Counted from the first letter of the stretch, positions 1 through 5,610 are shown. The stretch: DNA of 5,610 bases from Cyclobacteriaceae bacterium (GCA_029882725.1 JAOUKG010000225.1:1-5610); one strand, 5' to 3'. The notes: generated by a model not told the origin, from the sequence alone. Numbers and translations: made by a program.

Positions 1-1
1 T

Positions 2-184
2 TACCATACAGGAGGAGTTCCTGGTCGTAATGAAATCAACGATACACAGGAACTGTATTACCCGGCAATCATGAAGGCCATTCTGGAAACCGGTTATACA
101 GGCTATGTAGCTCAGGAATACATACCCACTTGGGAAGATCAGATTGCGGCCCTTAGGGAAGGAATCAGGATTTGTGATGTTTAA
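2..184 (+). CDS. Hydroxypyruvate isomerase-like TIM-barrel protein, C-terminal fragment (5' end outside window)
   Basis: Only the last 60 residues are present. The frame is open from the left edge and stops with TAA at 182-184. The fragment starts YHTGGVPGRNEINDTQELYY and continues with PAIMKAI, then GYTGYVAQEYIPT. This order (a His in HTGGVPGR, the acidic DTQE segment, then a late Glu in QEY.P) is typical of the end of the Hyi/YgbM/OtnI branch of xylose-isomerase-like TIM barrels. In that family the late Glu is a metal and catalytic ligand, and the enzymes interconvert hydroxypyruvate and tartronate semialdehyde or isomerise related sugar acids. Family membership is well supported, but the substrate cannot be read from a fragment. 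In Bacteroidota such proteins are often exported, but the N-terminus is not visible here. A terminator about 100 bases downstream suggests it is the last gene of its transcript. Hand-counted GC is about 46%, higher than in the secreted-protein genes that follow. Confidence 0.85.
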   Translation, partial: YHTGGVPGRNEINDTQELYYPAIMKAILETGYTGYVAQEYIPTWEDQIAALREGIRICDV

Positions 185-283
185 TCTTTTGAATAAAGGA
201 AATGTAATTCAATGCAGTTCTTTCCAAAATACTTCAATCTAAATAAGCCTTATATAAACGGTATTGAGATGTGATCACAGAAT

Positions 284-324
284 AAAAGAATCAGGGCAGG
301 GAAATGTTCTGATTCTTTTCTTTT
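284..324 (+). terminator. Rho-independent terminator after the Hyi-like gene
   Basis: There is a perfect 11-bp inverted repeat: AAAAGAATCAG at 284-294 and CTGATTCTTTT at 309-319. The loop is 14 bases, and the repeat is followed by C and TTTT (320-324). It lies about 100 bases past the TAA at 182-184 and faces the right way to end that transcript. The stem has few GC pairs but is uninterrupted. Because its left arm begins with an A run, it could also work weakly in the opposite direction. Confidence 0.75.
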
Positions 325-510
325 ACCATAGATTTAGGTGATTTACACGAAGGGTAACTTGTGCAGTTTTCATTTTTAATCAGTTCTTAGTAGTGTGAGG
401 TCTGTCTTTCATTAAATAGGTAATGTTGATGGTCTCTCAGAAGATGATAAATCAGTTCTCGTCTATTTTAATGGTATAAAGTCTTAAATAATGCCTGCTT
501 CCTTTTTGCT
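325..510. other. Intergenic stretch with no recognisable gene
   Basis: Between the terminator and the remnant at 511-720, the frames I read hold only very short ORFs, the longest noticed being about 18 codons. I see no RNA gene, no long repeat and no convincing Bacteroidota promoter (a TTG near -33 with TAnnTTTG near -7). A 10-mer, AATCAGTTCT, occurs twice about 70 bases apart, which chance can explain at this base composition. The sequence 185-283 before the terminator is likewise featureless apart from a short palindrome at 270-279. Confidence 0.5.
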
Positions 511-720
511 TTAATAAAATAACTTCATGATATTCCTGATTGTTCGGGATTTAAAAAAATGTTTAAGTTCTTTTGTTTTTGAAACACTTATTTCAATAAG
601 TGTATCTTCAATTTCTGCTTCCAATTTAATTGTTAAATTAGCTATATCAATATTCAATCAGATTGAAATGAAATATAAAAATAAGGGAAGATCTTCCTTA
701 ATTCAGTTATTCGAAAATTG
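511..720 (-). pseudogene. Possible degraded ORF remnant, broken by a frame change
   Basis: On the minus strand, 657 down to 511 is a 48-codon frame ending in TAA. Its translation is charged and protein-like: it contains NIDIANLTIKLEAEIEDTL and then SKTKELKHFFKSRTIRNIM. An in-frame TGA (658-660) precedes it. Just upstream, another minus-strand frame reads FRITELRKIFPYFYISFQSD and stops at 654-656, almost exactly where the first frame starts. Together they look like one C-terminal segment split by a single frame change. The plus strand over the same bases gives a Ser/Ile/Leu-rich translation (ISISVSSISASN), which is what the antisense of an acidic, lysine-rich gene looks like. I do not recognise the family. 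It could still be chance in AT-rich DNA. If real, its 5' part has been lost, because the exported-protein gene starting at 722 occupies the place. Confidence 0.3.
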
Positions 721-721
721 G

Positions 722-1261
722 ATGCTGAAACTTTTATTGTTTTTCGGAGGACTAATTTGTACAAACTTACTCCTTGCTCAGTCGGAAAATGATAATACTA
801 TAATCGAAGCAAATGCCGAAGAAATCAGACTTCTTGCCGGATACAACTTCAATTTTGGTTTTGATGGTGATCAATTACATATAATAGAATTAGGAGTAGC
901 AAAAATCAAGCTTAGTCCACCTTTATTTCATCCAGAGGGCAGTGTGATCTATTTTTCAAATGAATTTATTTATATCGATAATAAACTGAGTATTGGACCA
1001 AAATTGGGTGCGTATGTCTACGTGTTAGCTTTTACTTTAGGTATTGAAACGATTTATTACACGAACTTTTCAGGGCAATCCATCAGATTGTCACCTAACC
1101 TGGGGCTTGGAGGAGGTTACGGGAAGCTTACTCTGAATTTTCCGATTAATCTTTATAGATATAATTTTGATTATATCAGTCCCATTTCCCTTAACCTATC
1201 AATTAACTTTCTGAAACTTTGGGGCAGGAAATTCAGCATGTTCAAAGACTTTCTTAATTGA
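722..1261 (+). CDS. Small exported beta-rich protein, possible outer-membrane barrel, unknown function
   Basis: This reads as 179 residues from the ATG at 722. That start is chosen because MLKLLLFFGGLICTNLLLAQ is a complete signal peptide, with likely cleavage after AQ at residue 20. The frame is open further upstream, to ATGs at 668 and 527. That extension would put a long, poorly matching region before the signal peptide, and it overlaps a better minus-strand reading. The mature part alternates hydrophobic and polar residues and is rich in Gly, Tyr and Asn. Examples are the IELGVAKIKL region (55-64), LSIGPKLGAYVYV (89-101), LGIETIYYTNF (106-116) and LSPNLGLGGGYGKL (123-136). This suits a small beta-barrel or beta-sandwich of the cell envelope. 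There is no catalytic motif and no lipobox. No Shine-Dalgarno is seen, which is normal for this phylum. The gene stands alone and converges on the next one. I recognise no named family. Confidence 0.65.
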   Translation: MLKLLLFFGGLICTNLLLAQSENDNTIIEANAEEIRLLAGYNFNFGFDGDQLHIIELGVAKIKLSPPLFHPEGSVIYFSNEFIYIDNKLSIGPKLGAYVYVLAFTLGIETIYYTNFSGQSIRLSPNLGLGGGYGKLTLNFPINLYRYNFDYISPISLNLSINFLKLWGRKFSMFKDFLN

Positions 1262-1264
1262 AAA

Positions 1265-1286
1265 ATGTCCACTTTTTGGTGGTCAT
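1265..1286. other. Hairpin between convergent genes, weak terminator candidate
   Basis: Just after the stop of the upstream gene, ATG-T-CCAC (1265-1272) pairs with GTGG-T-CAT (1279-1286) around a TTTTTG loop. One T/T mismatch interrupts the stem. No clean T run follows directly, although an AT-rich stretch containing an A10 run lies at 1317-1332. That run reads as a U tract for transcripts arriving from the right. Termination activity is an inference. Confidence 0.3.
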
Positions 1287-1355
1287 CCCATTGTAATTAT
1301 GTTACCCGGCAACTTTTATTTTAAAAAAAAAATCAAGGAATTTGGATTGCTGATT

Positions 1356-2195
1356 TTAATTTTTCTTAATCTTAAGAGGAGCCCTTCTTACAAAATCTCC
1401 GTTGCCAAGAATAAGCAATGAAAAATTTGCCTTGGTGTCCGATGGCATGCCGTTTTCTTTCATAAGTTCAATAATGTTTAATTTATTTAGATTTTGCATG
1501 GAGATTTTGTGGTTAATTTGTCGATACCCTATAGCTGAGATTTCAATTGTAACGGTAATGTCACATTGAATGTTTTTGTTTTTGAATTTTGGGATAACTT
1601 TTATTTGATTGATCTGGCTTATTTCAATTTCTGTTGTTTTAACATCTAAACCGTTGTATAGCAATTCAGCGTTCCACATTTCAACGTTATCTTGTTCAGG
1701 CACTTGTCTTATGAAATTTCCATCTTTCCAATATTCCGTATACAAACTGTCTCCATGTTCATTGAAAAATGTCCATGTACCATGTGGGACATTGCATAAA
1801 TCCCGGTTACACAGGTCCTTCCATGAACCGGTTGTATTTTCTTTATAATGCTTGATGGATTTTATATTTCCATTGGAATAAAAGCTTTTATAATATCCAA
1901 CTATTGCATCTGTACATTGGATTGACTCACTGATTAATGTATCATTTTCATCATACGTTTTGAGTATACATGGACAACATTTTCTAAATTTATTCCAAGA
2001 GTAGAAAAATGTATTGTATCTTGATTTTTCTACGTCCTTGCCATTTACTTTGTAATAAGGTGTGCCATCAACGTTTCCGGAAGATAAGCTAACACCATAA
2101 AATTTTACTGTTTCAAGATATTTGTAAGAAGTTTTTTCTTGACCGAACGTTTGCTGTAAAGTAAGCAGGAAGATAAAGTATAGAATTGTTTTCAT
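1356..2195 (-). CDS. Exported protein with MORN/YwqK-like repeats and a CCPC motif, unknown function
   Basis: This reads as 279 residues from the ATG at 2193-2195. The start is set by the signal peptide MKTILYFIFLLTLQQTFGQ, cleaved after GQ at residue 19. The 35 codons open upstream have no secretion features and are probably untranslated. The middle has the pattern of MORN-like repeats as in YwqK-type proteins: YYKSFYSNGNIKSIKHYKEN (101-120) and GTWTFFNEHGDSLYTEYWKD (139-158). In such repeats a short beta hairpin follows a [FY]..NG/G[ED] turn. Before them is a CCPC cluster (residues 73-76). With C94, C129 and C134 this gives six cysteines in the mature protein, so disulfides or metal binding are possible. 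The last 100 residues form a beta-rich domain without a recognised motif. Many proteins with this repeat are labelled antitoxins by similarity, but an exported one with no toxin neighbour is unlikely to be one. The family is fairly sure; the function is unknown. Confidence 0.75.
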   Translation of the reverse strand: MKTILYFIFLLTLQQTFGQEKTSYKYLETVKFYGVSLSSGNVDGTPYYKVNGKDVEKSRYNTFFYSWNKFRKCCPCILKTYDENDTLISESIQCTDAIVGYYKSFYSNGNIKSIKHYKENTTGSWKDLCNRDLCNVPHGTWTFFNEHGDSLYTEYWKDGNFIRQVPEQDNVEMWNAELLYNGLDVKTTEIEISQINQIKVIPKFKNKNIQCDITVTIEISAIGYRQINHKISMQNLNKLNIIELMKENGMPSDTKANFSLLILGNGDFVRRAPLKIKKN

Positions 2196-2296
2196 AAAGT
2201 GTTTTTTGCGTTTCACAATACCTGTATTTACAGATAATAATGGAAAAGTAAGATTTTGGAACAGCATGTATCGAAAAAAATCACAATCGAAATGTG

Positions 2297-2322
2297 CCAT
2301 AATAGCAAATTCGAAATTATGG
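2297..2322. repeat. Inverted repeat upstream of the YwqK-like gene
   Basis: CCATAAT (2297-2303) and ATTATGG (2316-2322) form a perfect 7-bp inverted repeat with a 12-base spacer that contains TTCGAA. It lies about 100 bases upstream of the ATG at 2193-2195, in the promoter-length region of that minus-strand gene. It could be an operator or an RNA hairpin in the leader. On the minus strand it overlaps an imperfect -7-like box (TAATTTCG), with a TTTG roughly 16 bases upstream. The evidence is only positional and the repeat may be chance. Confidence 0.25.
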
Positions 2323-2536
2323 TATAAAAAAATATCAAATAAAAATCACAAATTAATGGCAGGTCTTTTTTTAGCAGGGTTGCCCTCTGTGAATAGGGAA
2401 ACGGTAGAGAAGGAACATGAAGGCCGGGAAATAATCAGGGAATAGATAATGTTGGTGTGAAAAGACAAAAATGAATCAAGCACCTGATGAAATATGGTTG
2501 TGACTGTAAAGAGAAGGAGCTAATCATTCCATTTAT

Positions 2537-2699
2537 ATGAACCCTGTCAATAATCATCAATCCTCTGTGGGAAGACACAGGGAATTGTCTGATTTATTAT
2601 GCAGAAAAGTTTGCAAGCAGTTAGGTATACCAGAAATATGACTTTGAAAGGATTCATCAACAGGTGAATCGGGTATCATACCTCATGTATCATGAATAG
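2537..2699 (+). pseudogene. Weak frameshifted ORF trace
   Basis: The ATG at 2537 opens a 34-codon frame ending in TGA at 2639-2641. Its second half is protein-like (RELSDLLCRKVCKQLGIPEI). At exactly the point where it stops, another frame continues with YDFERIHQQVNRVSYLMYHE (2637-2696) to a TAG at 2697-2699. One +1 frame change would join them into a segment of about 53 residues. I do not recognise it. No ribosome-binding site or signal peptide supports translation, and the minus strand also has a 40-codon ORF here. This may be the remnant of a lost gene or simply chance. Confidence 0.2.
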
Positions 2700-2728
2700 G
2701 GAATAAAATCCTTTTCCCGAAAGGCTTT

Positions 2729-2753
2729 GCTACTTTCCTATACAAAAAGTAAC
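2729..2753. repeat. Imperfect inverted repeat, possible dispersed-element remnant
   Basis: GCTACTTT (2729-2736) pairs with AAAGTAAC (2746-2753) with one mismatch around a 9-base loop. The surrounding sequence, from CTTTTCCCGAAAGGC (2711-2725) to the repeat, resembles intergenic AAAGTAAC/GTTACTTT hairpins that I recall from Bacteroidota genomes. That resemblance is from memory and untested. There is no T run typical of an intrinsic terminator directly after it. A single copy is present in this window. Confidence 0.3.
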
Positions 2754-2918
2754 TGATTCGAAAAATGCTTTAAAATGGCTTTTTTATAGGAATTTTGAAG
2801 GTAAGTGGAATAATAGGGTACAGTTATGGTGATTTTTAAGTTCTGGAAATATCTTTTGGAAGGGAAAGTATTCCTATTTTTATCAATTAAGTTTATCAAG
2901 CTGTGCAACAAATTTTGA

Positions 2919-3716
2919 ATGAATAATATGAAACATAAAATTAGGTTTTTGTTTTTAATCTTTCTGATTTCGATTCAATGTTTAGGACAGAATATTTATT
3001 CAGCTCTGAGACATGATAGTGGGCTTGACCTTAGAGATGAACCTCGAGTTATAAAAATCGTTCAGAAAACCATATTCATAAACGATGAGTCTACTACAAC
3101 TAAAAAGGATTTGATTTTGGTTAACTCAAAACACAAAACATTGACGGAAGAAAGGTATAATGAAAATGGTAAATTGAAAAAAAAATTGACATTTGAGTTT
3201 GATTCTACGGGTTTAAATAGCCTATGGCGTAAAGTGGAAAGGTGGCATCAAATAATGGGATATAGTTCAGAAACTGCTTATTATTTTTATGATACTAATG
3301 GATTCTTCATAAGGATACAAGACAAAAACCAAAATGGTATAATATTTAGGGAGACTCAAATAACCAACAATAAGAATGGTGATCCTATTGAATTAATTGT
3401 CAAGGAAGGGGATGGAGTACAATTTGGAAAGGAGATAGCTGAATATGACTATCCAAATAATACCGTTATTACGAGAGTGATCGACAATGATGGAAATGTT
3501 ATTTCAGAGAGTTCTGGAACAAAGGATTTAAGTATAAAGAGTGAAACAAATAAGTATAACCAATACGGTGATTTGGTAAAATCCTCCAATTATGAATATG
3601 AATACAAGTATGACAAATATTCGAATTGGGTAAAGCGAATAATCTATAAGATAGAGGGTGATAAAAAAAACAATTATCAGATTATTACACGAAAGATAAA
3701 ATATCTAAAAGAGTAG
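2919..3716 (+). CDS. Exported YD-repeat-like protein, unknown function
   Basis: This reads as 265 residues from the ATG at 2919. The ATG at 2928 (residue 4, MKHKIRFLF) is an equally good start. Both give the same signal peptide, ending around QCLGQ (residues 20-24). The Cys at 21 is preceded by Gln, so this is not a normal lipobox and a soluble or surface-exported protein is more likely. The rest is built from short units of the type Y-D/N-x-x-G-x, as in YD/RHS-like beta repeats. They appear at residues 78-89 (ERYNENGKLKKK), 121-132 (YYFYDTNGFFIR), 150-159, 211-222 (NKYNQYGDLVKS) and 229-240 (YKYDKYSNWVKR). It is far too short to be an RHS toxin and has no toxin-like C-terminus, and it stands alone. 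It is probably a beta-stacked envelope or secreted protein. GC in sampled lines is about 30-33%, below the Hyi-like gene. No Shine-Dalgarno is seen. Confidence 0.75.
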   Translation: MNNMKHKIRFLFLIFLISIQCLGQNIYSALRHDSGLDLRDEPRVIKIVQKTIFINDESTTTKKDLILVNSKHKTLTEERYNENGKLKKKLTFEFDSTGLNSLWRKVERWHQIMGYSSETAYYFYDTNGFFIRIQDKNQNGIIFRETQITNNKNGDPIELIVKEGDGVQFGKEIAEYDYPNNTVITRVIDNDGNVISESSGTKDLSIKSETNKYNQYGDLVKSSNYEYEYKYDKYSNWVKRIIYKIEGDKKNNYQIITRKIKYLKE

Positions 3717-3735
3717 ATGACTAATTTCATAATAA

Positions 3736-4482
3736 TTAAACCACCATCCTCTCCGCCCATTCCATTCCATTAGGTAGTTCCATTGAACTAAATTCCAAAT
3801 GGATAACCCTCCGGGATTTATCGGATTTACTTCGTTCAGAGGAATGTAGTGTCAGTGGCTTCAGAATATTAATCCCGCCAGCTTCTACATTGCATGCAAT
3901 TGCGTCCTTTTGCTTCCTGATTTCTTCAATATCGTCCGGGCTTAATATCTTATAATGGCTTTTTGGAATTACTTTCAATACGCCGTTATCTTCATTAGTA
4001 TCATCAAGATGTATTCTGAACGTGTATATATTCTGTAGATACTCTAAGGGCGGTCTGACACTTGTTACGCCTTTTTTATGCGTCCATGAGTTAAACCCTT
4101 CCATTTCAATTTTGGATGCAACATTAATTGGGACATCCTGATGCCATGAAACATACCAATTGTTTTCTGGAATCTTATTGAAGAATATTGATTTGCAAAG
4201 AAAATATTCCTCCCCTAAAGCGTCCTTGATTATTGTATAAAACCGTTGATTGAATATGTATTCTCTCAATTTTGGGATTTTTGGGAAGAGTTCACGAATA
4301 CCGTATGGCTCCTCCTCCTGATGCTTTTTTAAATATTCCTTAACAAGATTTCTGATTTCTCCTATTTCATGTTTCAGGTACACATCTTCAAGTACTGCAT
4401 ACCCACGGCGGTTTACACTCTTAATTGCCTCTTTGGCAATAATAGGATGCATTCCTTTGGAATATATCTTGTGTGTATTCAT
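3736..4482 (-). CDS. Phytanoyl-CoA dioxygenase (PhyH) family Fe(II)/2-oxoglutarate oxygenase
   Basis: This reads as 248 residues, a usual length for bacterial PhyH-like enzymes. The iron-binding facial triad is visible: H114 and D116 in SWHQDVPIN, and the distal H213 in LTLHSSERS. R224 or R225 (KSRRVIHLEF) is placed to bind the 2-oxoglutarate carboxylate. NGVLKVIPKSH (166-176) is the typical PhyH strand-turn before the distal His. With all key residues present, an active cytoplasmic oxygenase that hydroxylates a small substrate is likely. The family is broad, so the substrate cannot be named. There is no signal peptide. The ATG at 4480-4482 is favoured because AAGAGGA lies a few bases upstream, an unusually good Shine-Dalgarno for this phylum; M11 is the alternative. 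The gene ends 19 bases from the convergent YD-like gene, with no terminator seen between them. The terminator of the susD-like gene lies upstream, so it is probably transcribed separately from that gene. Confidence 0.88.
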   Translation of the reverse strand: MNTHKIYSKGMHPIIAKEAIKSVNRRGYAVLEDVYLKHEIGEIRNLVKEYLKKHQEEEPYGIRELFPKIPKLREYIFNQRFYTIIKDALGEEYFLCKSIFFNKIPENNWYVSWHQDVPINVASKIEMEGFNSWTHKKGVTSVRPPLEYLQNIYTFRIHLDDTNEDNGVLKVIPKSHYKILSPDDIEEIRKQKDAIACNVEAGGINILKPLTLHSSERSKSDKSRRVIHLEFSSMELPNGMEWAERMVV

Positions 4483-4484
4483 TT

Positions 4485-4495
4485 AGTCCTCTTAT
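4485..4495 (-). promoter_or_regulatory. Shine-Dalgarno-like site of the PhyH-family gene
   Basis: Read on the minus strand, the bases before the ATG are AAGAGGACTAA. AGAGGA is complementary to the 16S rRNA 3' end and sits at short spacing. None of the other complete genes in the window has such a site, and Bacteroidota generally lack them. It supports the chosen start over M11. Confidence 0.5.
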
Positions 4496-4581
4496 TAAAT
4501 ATTCTAATAAATAATTAGGGGTAAATTATGAGAAAATTTGATCCTCATAAACAATGTATCCATTTACTATAGATGATTAAA

Positions 4582-4620
4582 CAAAAAGCGGCTGTTCCTT
4601 TAAAGAACAACCGCTTTTGA
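4582..4620 (-). terminator. Intrinsic terminator of the SusD-like gene
   Basis: AAAAGCGG-C-TGTTC (4584-4597) and GAACA-A-CCGCTTTT (4605-4618) form a 14-position stem with a 7-base loop. In a minus-strand transcript the odd position becomes a G-U wobble, so the whole stem pairs. It is followed by TTTTTGTTT (minus strand, 4587 downward). In a plus-strand transcript the same position is a C/A mismatch and no long T run follows. It lies about 20 bases past the susD-like stop codon and is oriented to end that operon before the PhyH-family gene. Confidence 0.88.
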
Positions 4621-4639
4621 CTAATAAAAAGTTGATTAT

Positions 4640-5610
4640 TTAATTTTGATCTGCTCCCGTTAGATTAGGGTTTGCATCAATCTCCTTTTGAGGAATTTTG
4701 AAGATCCAATCATCATTGATGGAAGGTTTATCTATTTGATAGGCTTGCTGGTACAATACAGCAGCAGCTCCTGAACCACCGTTTGCCGCATGATCAATTC
4801 CTTCGTCCCAACGGATTTTATCTGTGTAGCCGAAACCTTCACCCCACAGCTCTACGCGACGTTGAAACTTAATTTCATCCATAAGCAGTTGTTGCGTATT
4901 GAAAATGTTTATATCGAATCCGCTATCTCGTTCACTAGCAAGGACATCCAAAGCAGTCTGTGCACCTAGAACATCGCCTGACATGGCTAAAGCTTCAGCT
5001 TCAATCAAATACATTTCTGAGCTTCGCATGTAGATTATGTCATCCGGATCAATGGTACCTGGATTTTTTTGTTTTAACTTGAAATGCATATAAGGATGTG
5101 TATTATGACCTGATATTAAACCATAGTCTGCTTTGATAGTAGCAATTGCTGCATCAAATTCTGCTTCAGTTGTATATAAAGGATTCGTGTTTTTAGCCCA
5201 ACCTCCTTCGCCATTAGCAGCTGATGTGTTTGAGTTTGGTGCATCAGGTAAGAAAACTTTTCCTCTGTAGTCTGTAGCAGGAATGGCATCAACTAATCGT
5301 CGATCTGCAAACTTTGGATTATTTCTGATCTGGCTACCGTTAAAGGTATTACTTGCCAGATAAAAATATGAACGAAAGAATGTGGTTTCTGCATCTATTA
5401 CATTGCTACCCCAAATAACTTCAGGAAGATCATTCGAATTAAACCCGGAAAGCCAATCAGACTCATTCAATAAAGGAAATCCTTTTCTGGCTAAAATAGC
5501 TGATGCAGCCGCTTCTGCCCAATCCCCTTTTGATAGGGCCCAACGTGCTTTCAAACCATGTGCAACATTAATATTCAATTGAGATTTAGCTGAAGGGCCA
5601 CTGCCTGTTC
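4640..5610 (-). CDS. SusD/RagB-family glycan-binding outer-membrane protein, C-terminal part (5' end outside window)
   Basis: The frame runs from the TAA at 4640-4642 to the right edge without a stop. The visible upstream residues read TGSGPSAKSQLNINVAHGLK, so the TTG at 5576-5578 is an internal Leu and not a start. About 322 residues are seen. Whole SusD proteins are usually about 450-600 residues, so the lipoprotein signal and the first part of the TPR-like region are missing. Diagnostic segments are ALKARWAL-type helices near the start (ahGLKARWALSKGDW), then YMRSSEMYLIEAEALAMSGD, then the hallmark FQRRVELWGEGFGYTDKIRW. At the end comes IFKIPQKEIDANPNLTGADQ. SusD proteins sit on the outer membrane over a SusC TonB-dependent channel and help capture oligosaccharides. 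The susC partner is expected upstream, beyond the right edge. A strong terminator follows directly, so this is probably the last gene of its operon. The ligand cannot be inferred. Confidence 0.95.
   Translation of the reverse strand, partial: TGSGPSAKSQLNINVAHGLKARWALSKGDWAEAAASAILARKGFPLLNESDWLSGFNSNDLPEVIWGSNVIDAETTFFRSYFYLASNTFNGSQIRNNPKFADRRLVDAIPATDYRGKVFLPDAPNSNTSAANGEGGWAKNTNPLYTTEAEFDAAIATIKADYGLISGHNTHPYMHFKLKQKNPGTIDPDDIIYMRSSEMYLIEAEALAMSGDVLGAQTALDVLASERDSGFDINIFNTQQLLMDEIKFQRRVELWGEGFGYTDKIRWDEGIDHAANGGSGAAAVLYQQAYQIDKPSINDDWIFKIPQKEIDANPNLTGADQN

Larger units (their letters stand above)
2323..2918. other. Long gene-free spacer with decayed-looking sequence
   Basis: About 600 bases lie here between the region upstream of the YwqK-like gene and the YD-like gene. 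No ORF has a signal peptide, known motif or usual length. What can be seen is a short ORF pair in two frames (2537-2699), a 6-bp hairpin GATTCA/TGAATC (2651-2670), and an imperfect inverted repeat at 2729-2753. From about 2760 to 2918 the sequence is AT-rich and should contain the promoter of the gene at 2919, but no full TTG/TAnnTTTG pair is evident. AAATTTTG at 2910-2917 resembles a -7 box, but is too close to the start codon. The spacer looks like a place where older genes have decayed. Confidence 0.45.

Noticed and set aside
270..279. TGTGATCACA palindrome as a CRP-type site
   Set aside because: CRP sites need about six bases between the TGTGA and TCACA halves; here they abut. It lies between a stop codon and a terminator, with no promoter nearby.
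527..721. N-terminal extension of the exported protein from ATG 527 or 668
   Set aside because: It would place 48-65 residues of Ser/Ile-rich sequence before a complete signal peptide, and the region reads better on the minus strand.
1257..1775. 15-base direct repeat ATTGAAAAATGTCCA at 1257-1271 and 1761-1775
   Set aside because: One copy overlaps a gene end and the other lies inside a coding gene, with no shared flanks. Chance is plausible at this AT content.
1609..1848. 79-codon plus-strand ORF
   Set aside because: It lies entirely antisense to the YwqK-like gene, which has a signal peptide and recognisable repeats.
1356..2195. Toxin-antitoxin interpretation of the YwqK-like gene
   Set aside because: The protein is exported and has no adjacent toxin-like gene. 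The antitoxin label of the repeat family is not evidence of that role here.
2206..2445. 79-codon plus-strand ORF upstream of the YwqK-like gene
   Set aside because: It has no signal peptide, motif or ribosome-binding site. Its translation has no domain-like pattern and covers the likely promoter region of the minus-strand gene.
2919..3716. RHS/YD polymorphic toxin
   Set aside because: At 265 residues, with only a few short YD-like units, no RHS core motif, no toxin C-terminus and no immunity gene, it does not fit.
5382..5582. 66-codon plus-strand ORF
   Set aside because: It is antisense to the clearly coding SusD-like gene.

Overview
The window looks like chromosomal DNA of a free-living member of the Bacteroidota, most likely of the Cytophagales/Cyclobacteriaceae type (the rank is an inference). 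The evidence is a SusD/RagB-family protein with its typical C-terminal motifs, several small exported proteins with signal peptides ending in -AQ or -GQ, AT-rich spacers, and mostly no Shine-Dalgarno sequences. No rRNA, tRNA, CRISPR array or intact mobile element is visible.

Layout. At the left edge (2-184, +) is the last 60 residues of a hydroxypyruvate-isomerase-like TIM-barrel protein, followed by a clear intrinsic terminator (284-324). A gene-poor stretch follows; its right part (about 511-720) reads best on the minus strand as a broken ORF remnant. Next are a small exported, beta-rich protein (722-1261, +) and, convergent with it, an exported protein with MORN/YwqK-like repeats (1356-2195, -). 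A 723-base spacer (2196-2918) has no intact gene, but holds a weak frameshifted ORF trace and an imperfect inverted repeat. It is followed by an exported YD-repeat-like protein (2919-3716, +). A phytanoyl-CoA-dioxygenase-like enzyme (3736-4482, -) ends only 19 bases from that gene's stop. A strong terminator (4584-4618) then closes a SusD-like gene (4640 to beyond the right edge, -), whose 5' end and presumed susC partner lie outside the window.

How the parts relate. The two edge genes fit sugar and glycan metabolism: SusD-like proteins bind glycans at the outer membrane, and Hyi-like isomerases act on small sugar acids. The genes between them are single units in alternating orientation, not an operon. 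Three are secreted proteins of unknown function. Sampled lines there have a lower GC content (about 30-33% in the YD-like gene) than the Hyi fragment (about 46%) or sampled lines of the susD-like gene (35-53%). The middle therefore resembles an accessory patch between metabolic loci. I see no convincing new multi-gene system. The most informative unexplained signals are the antisense remnant at 511-720 and the gene-free spacer at 2301-2918.
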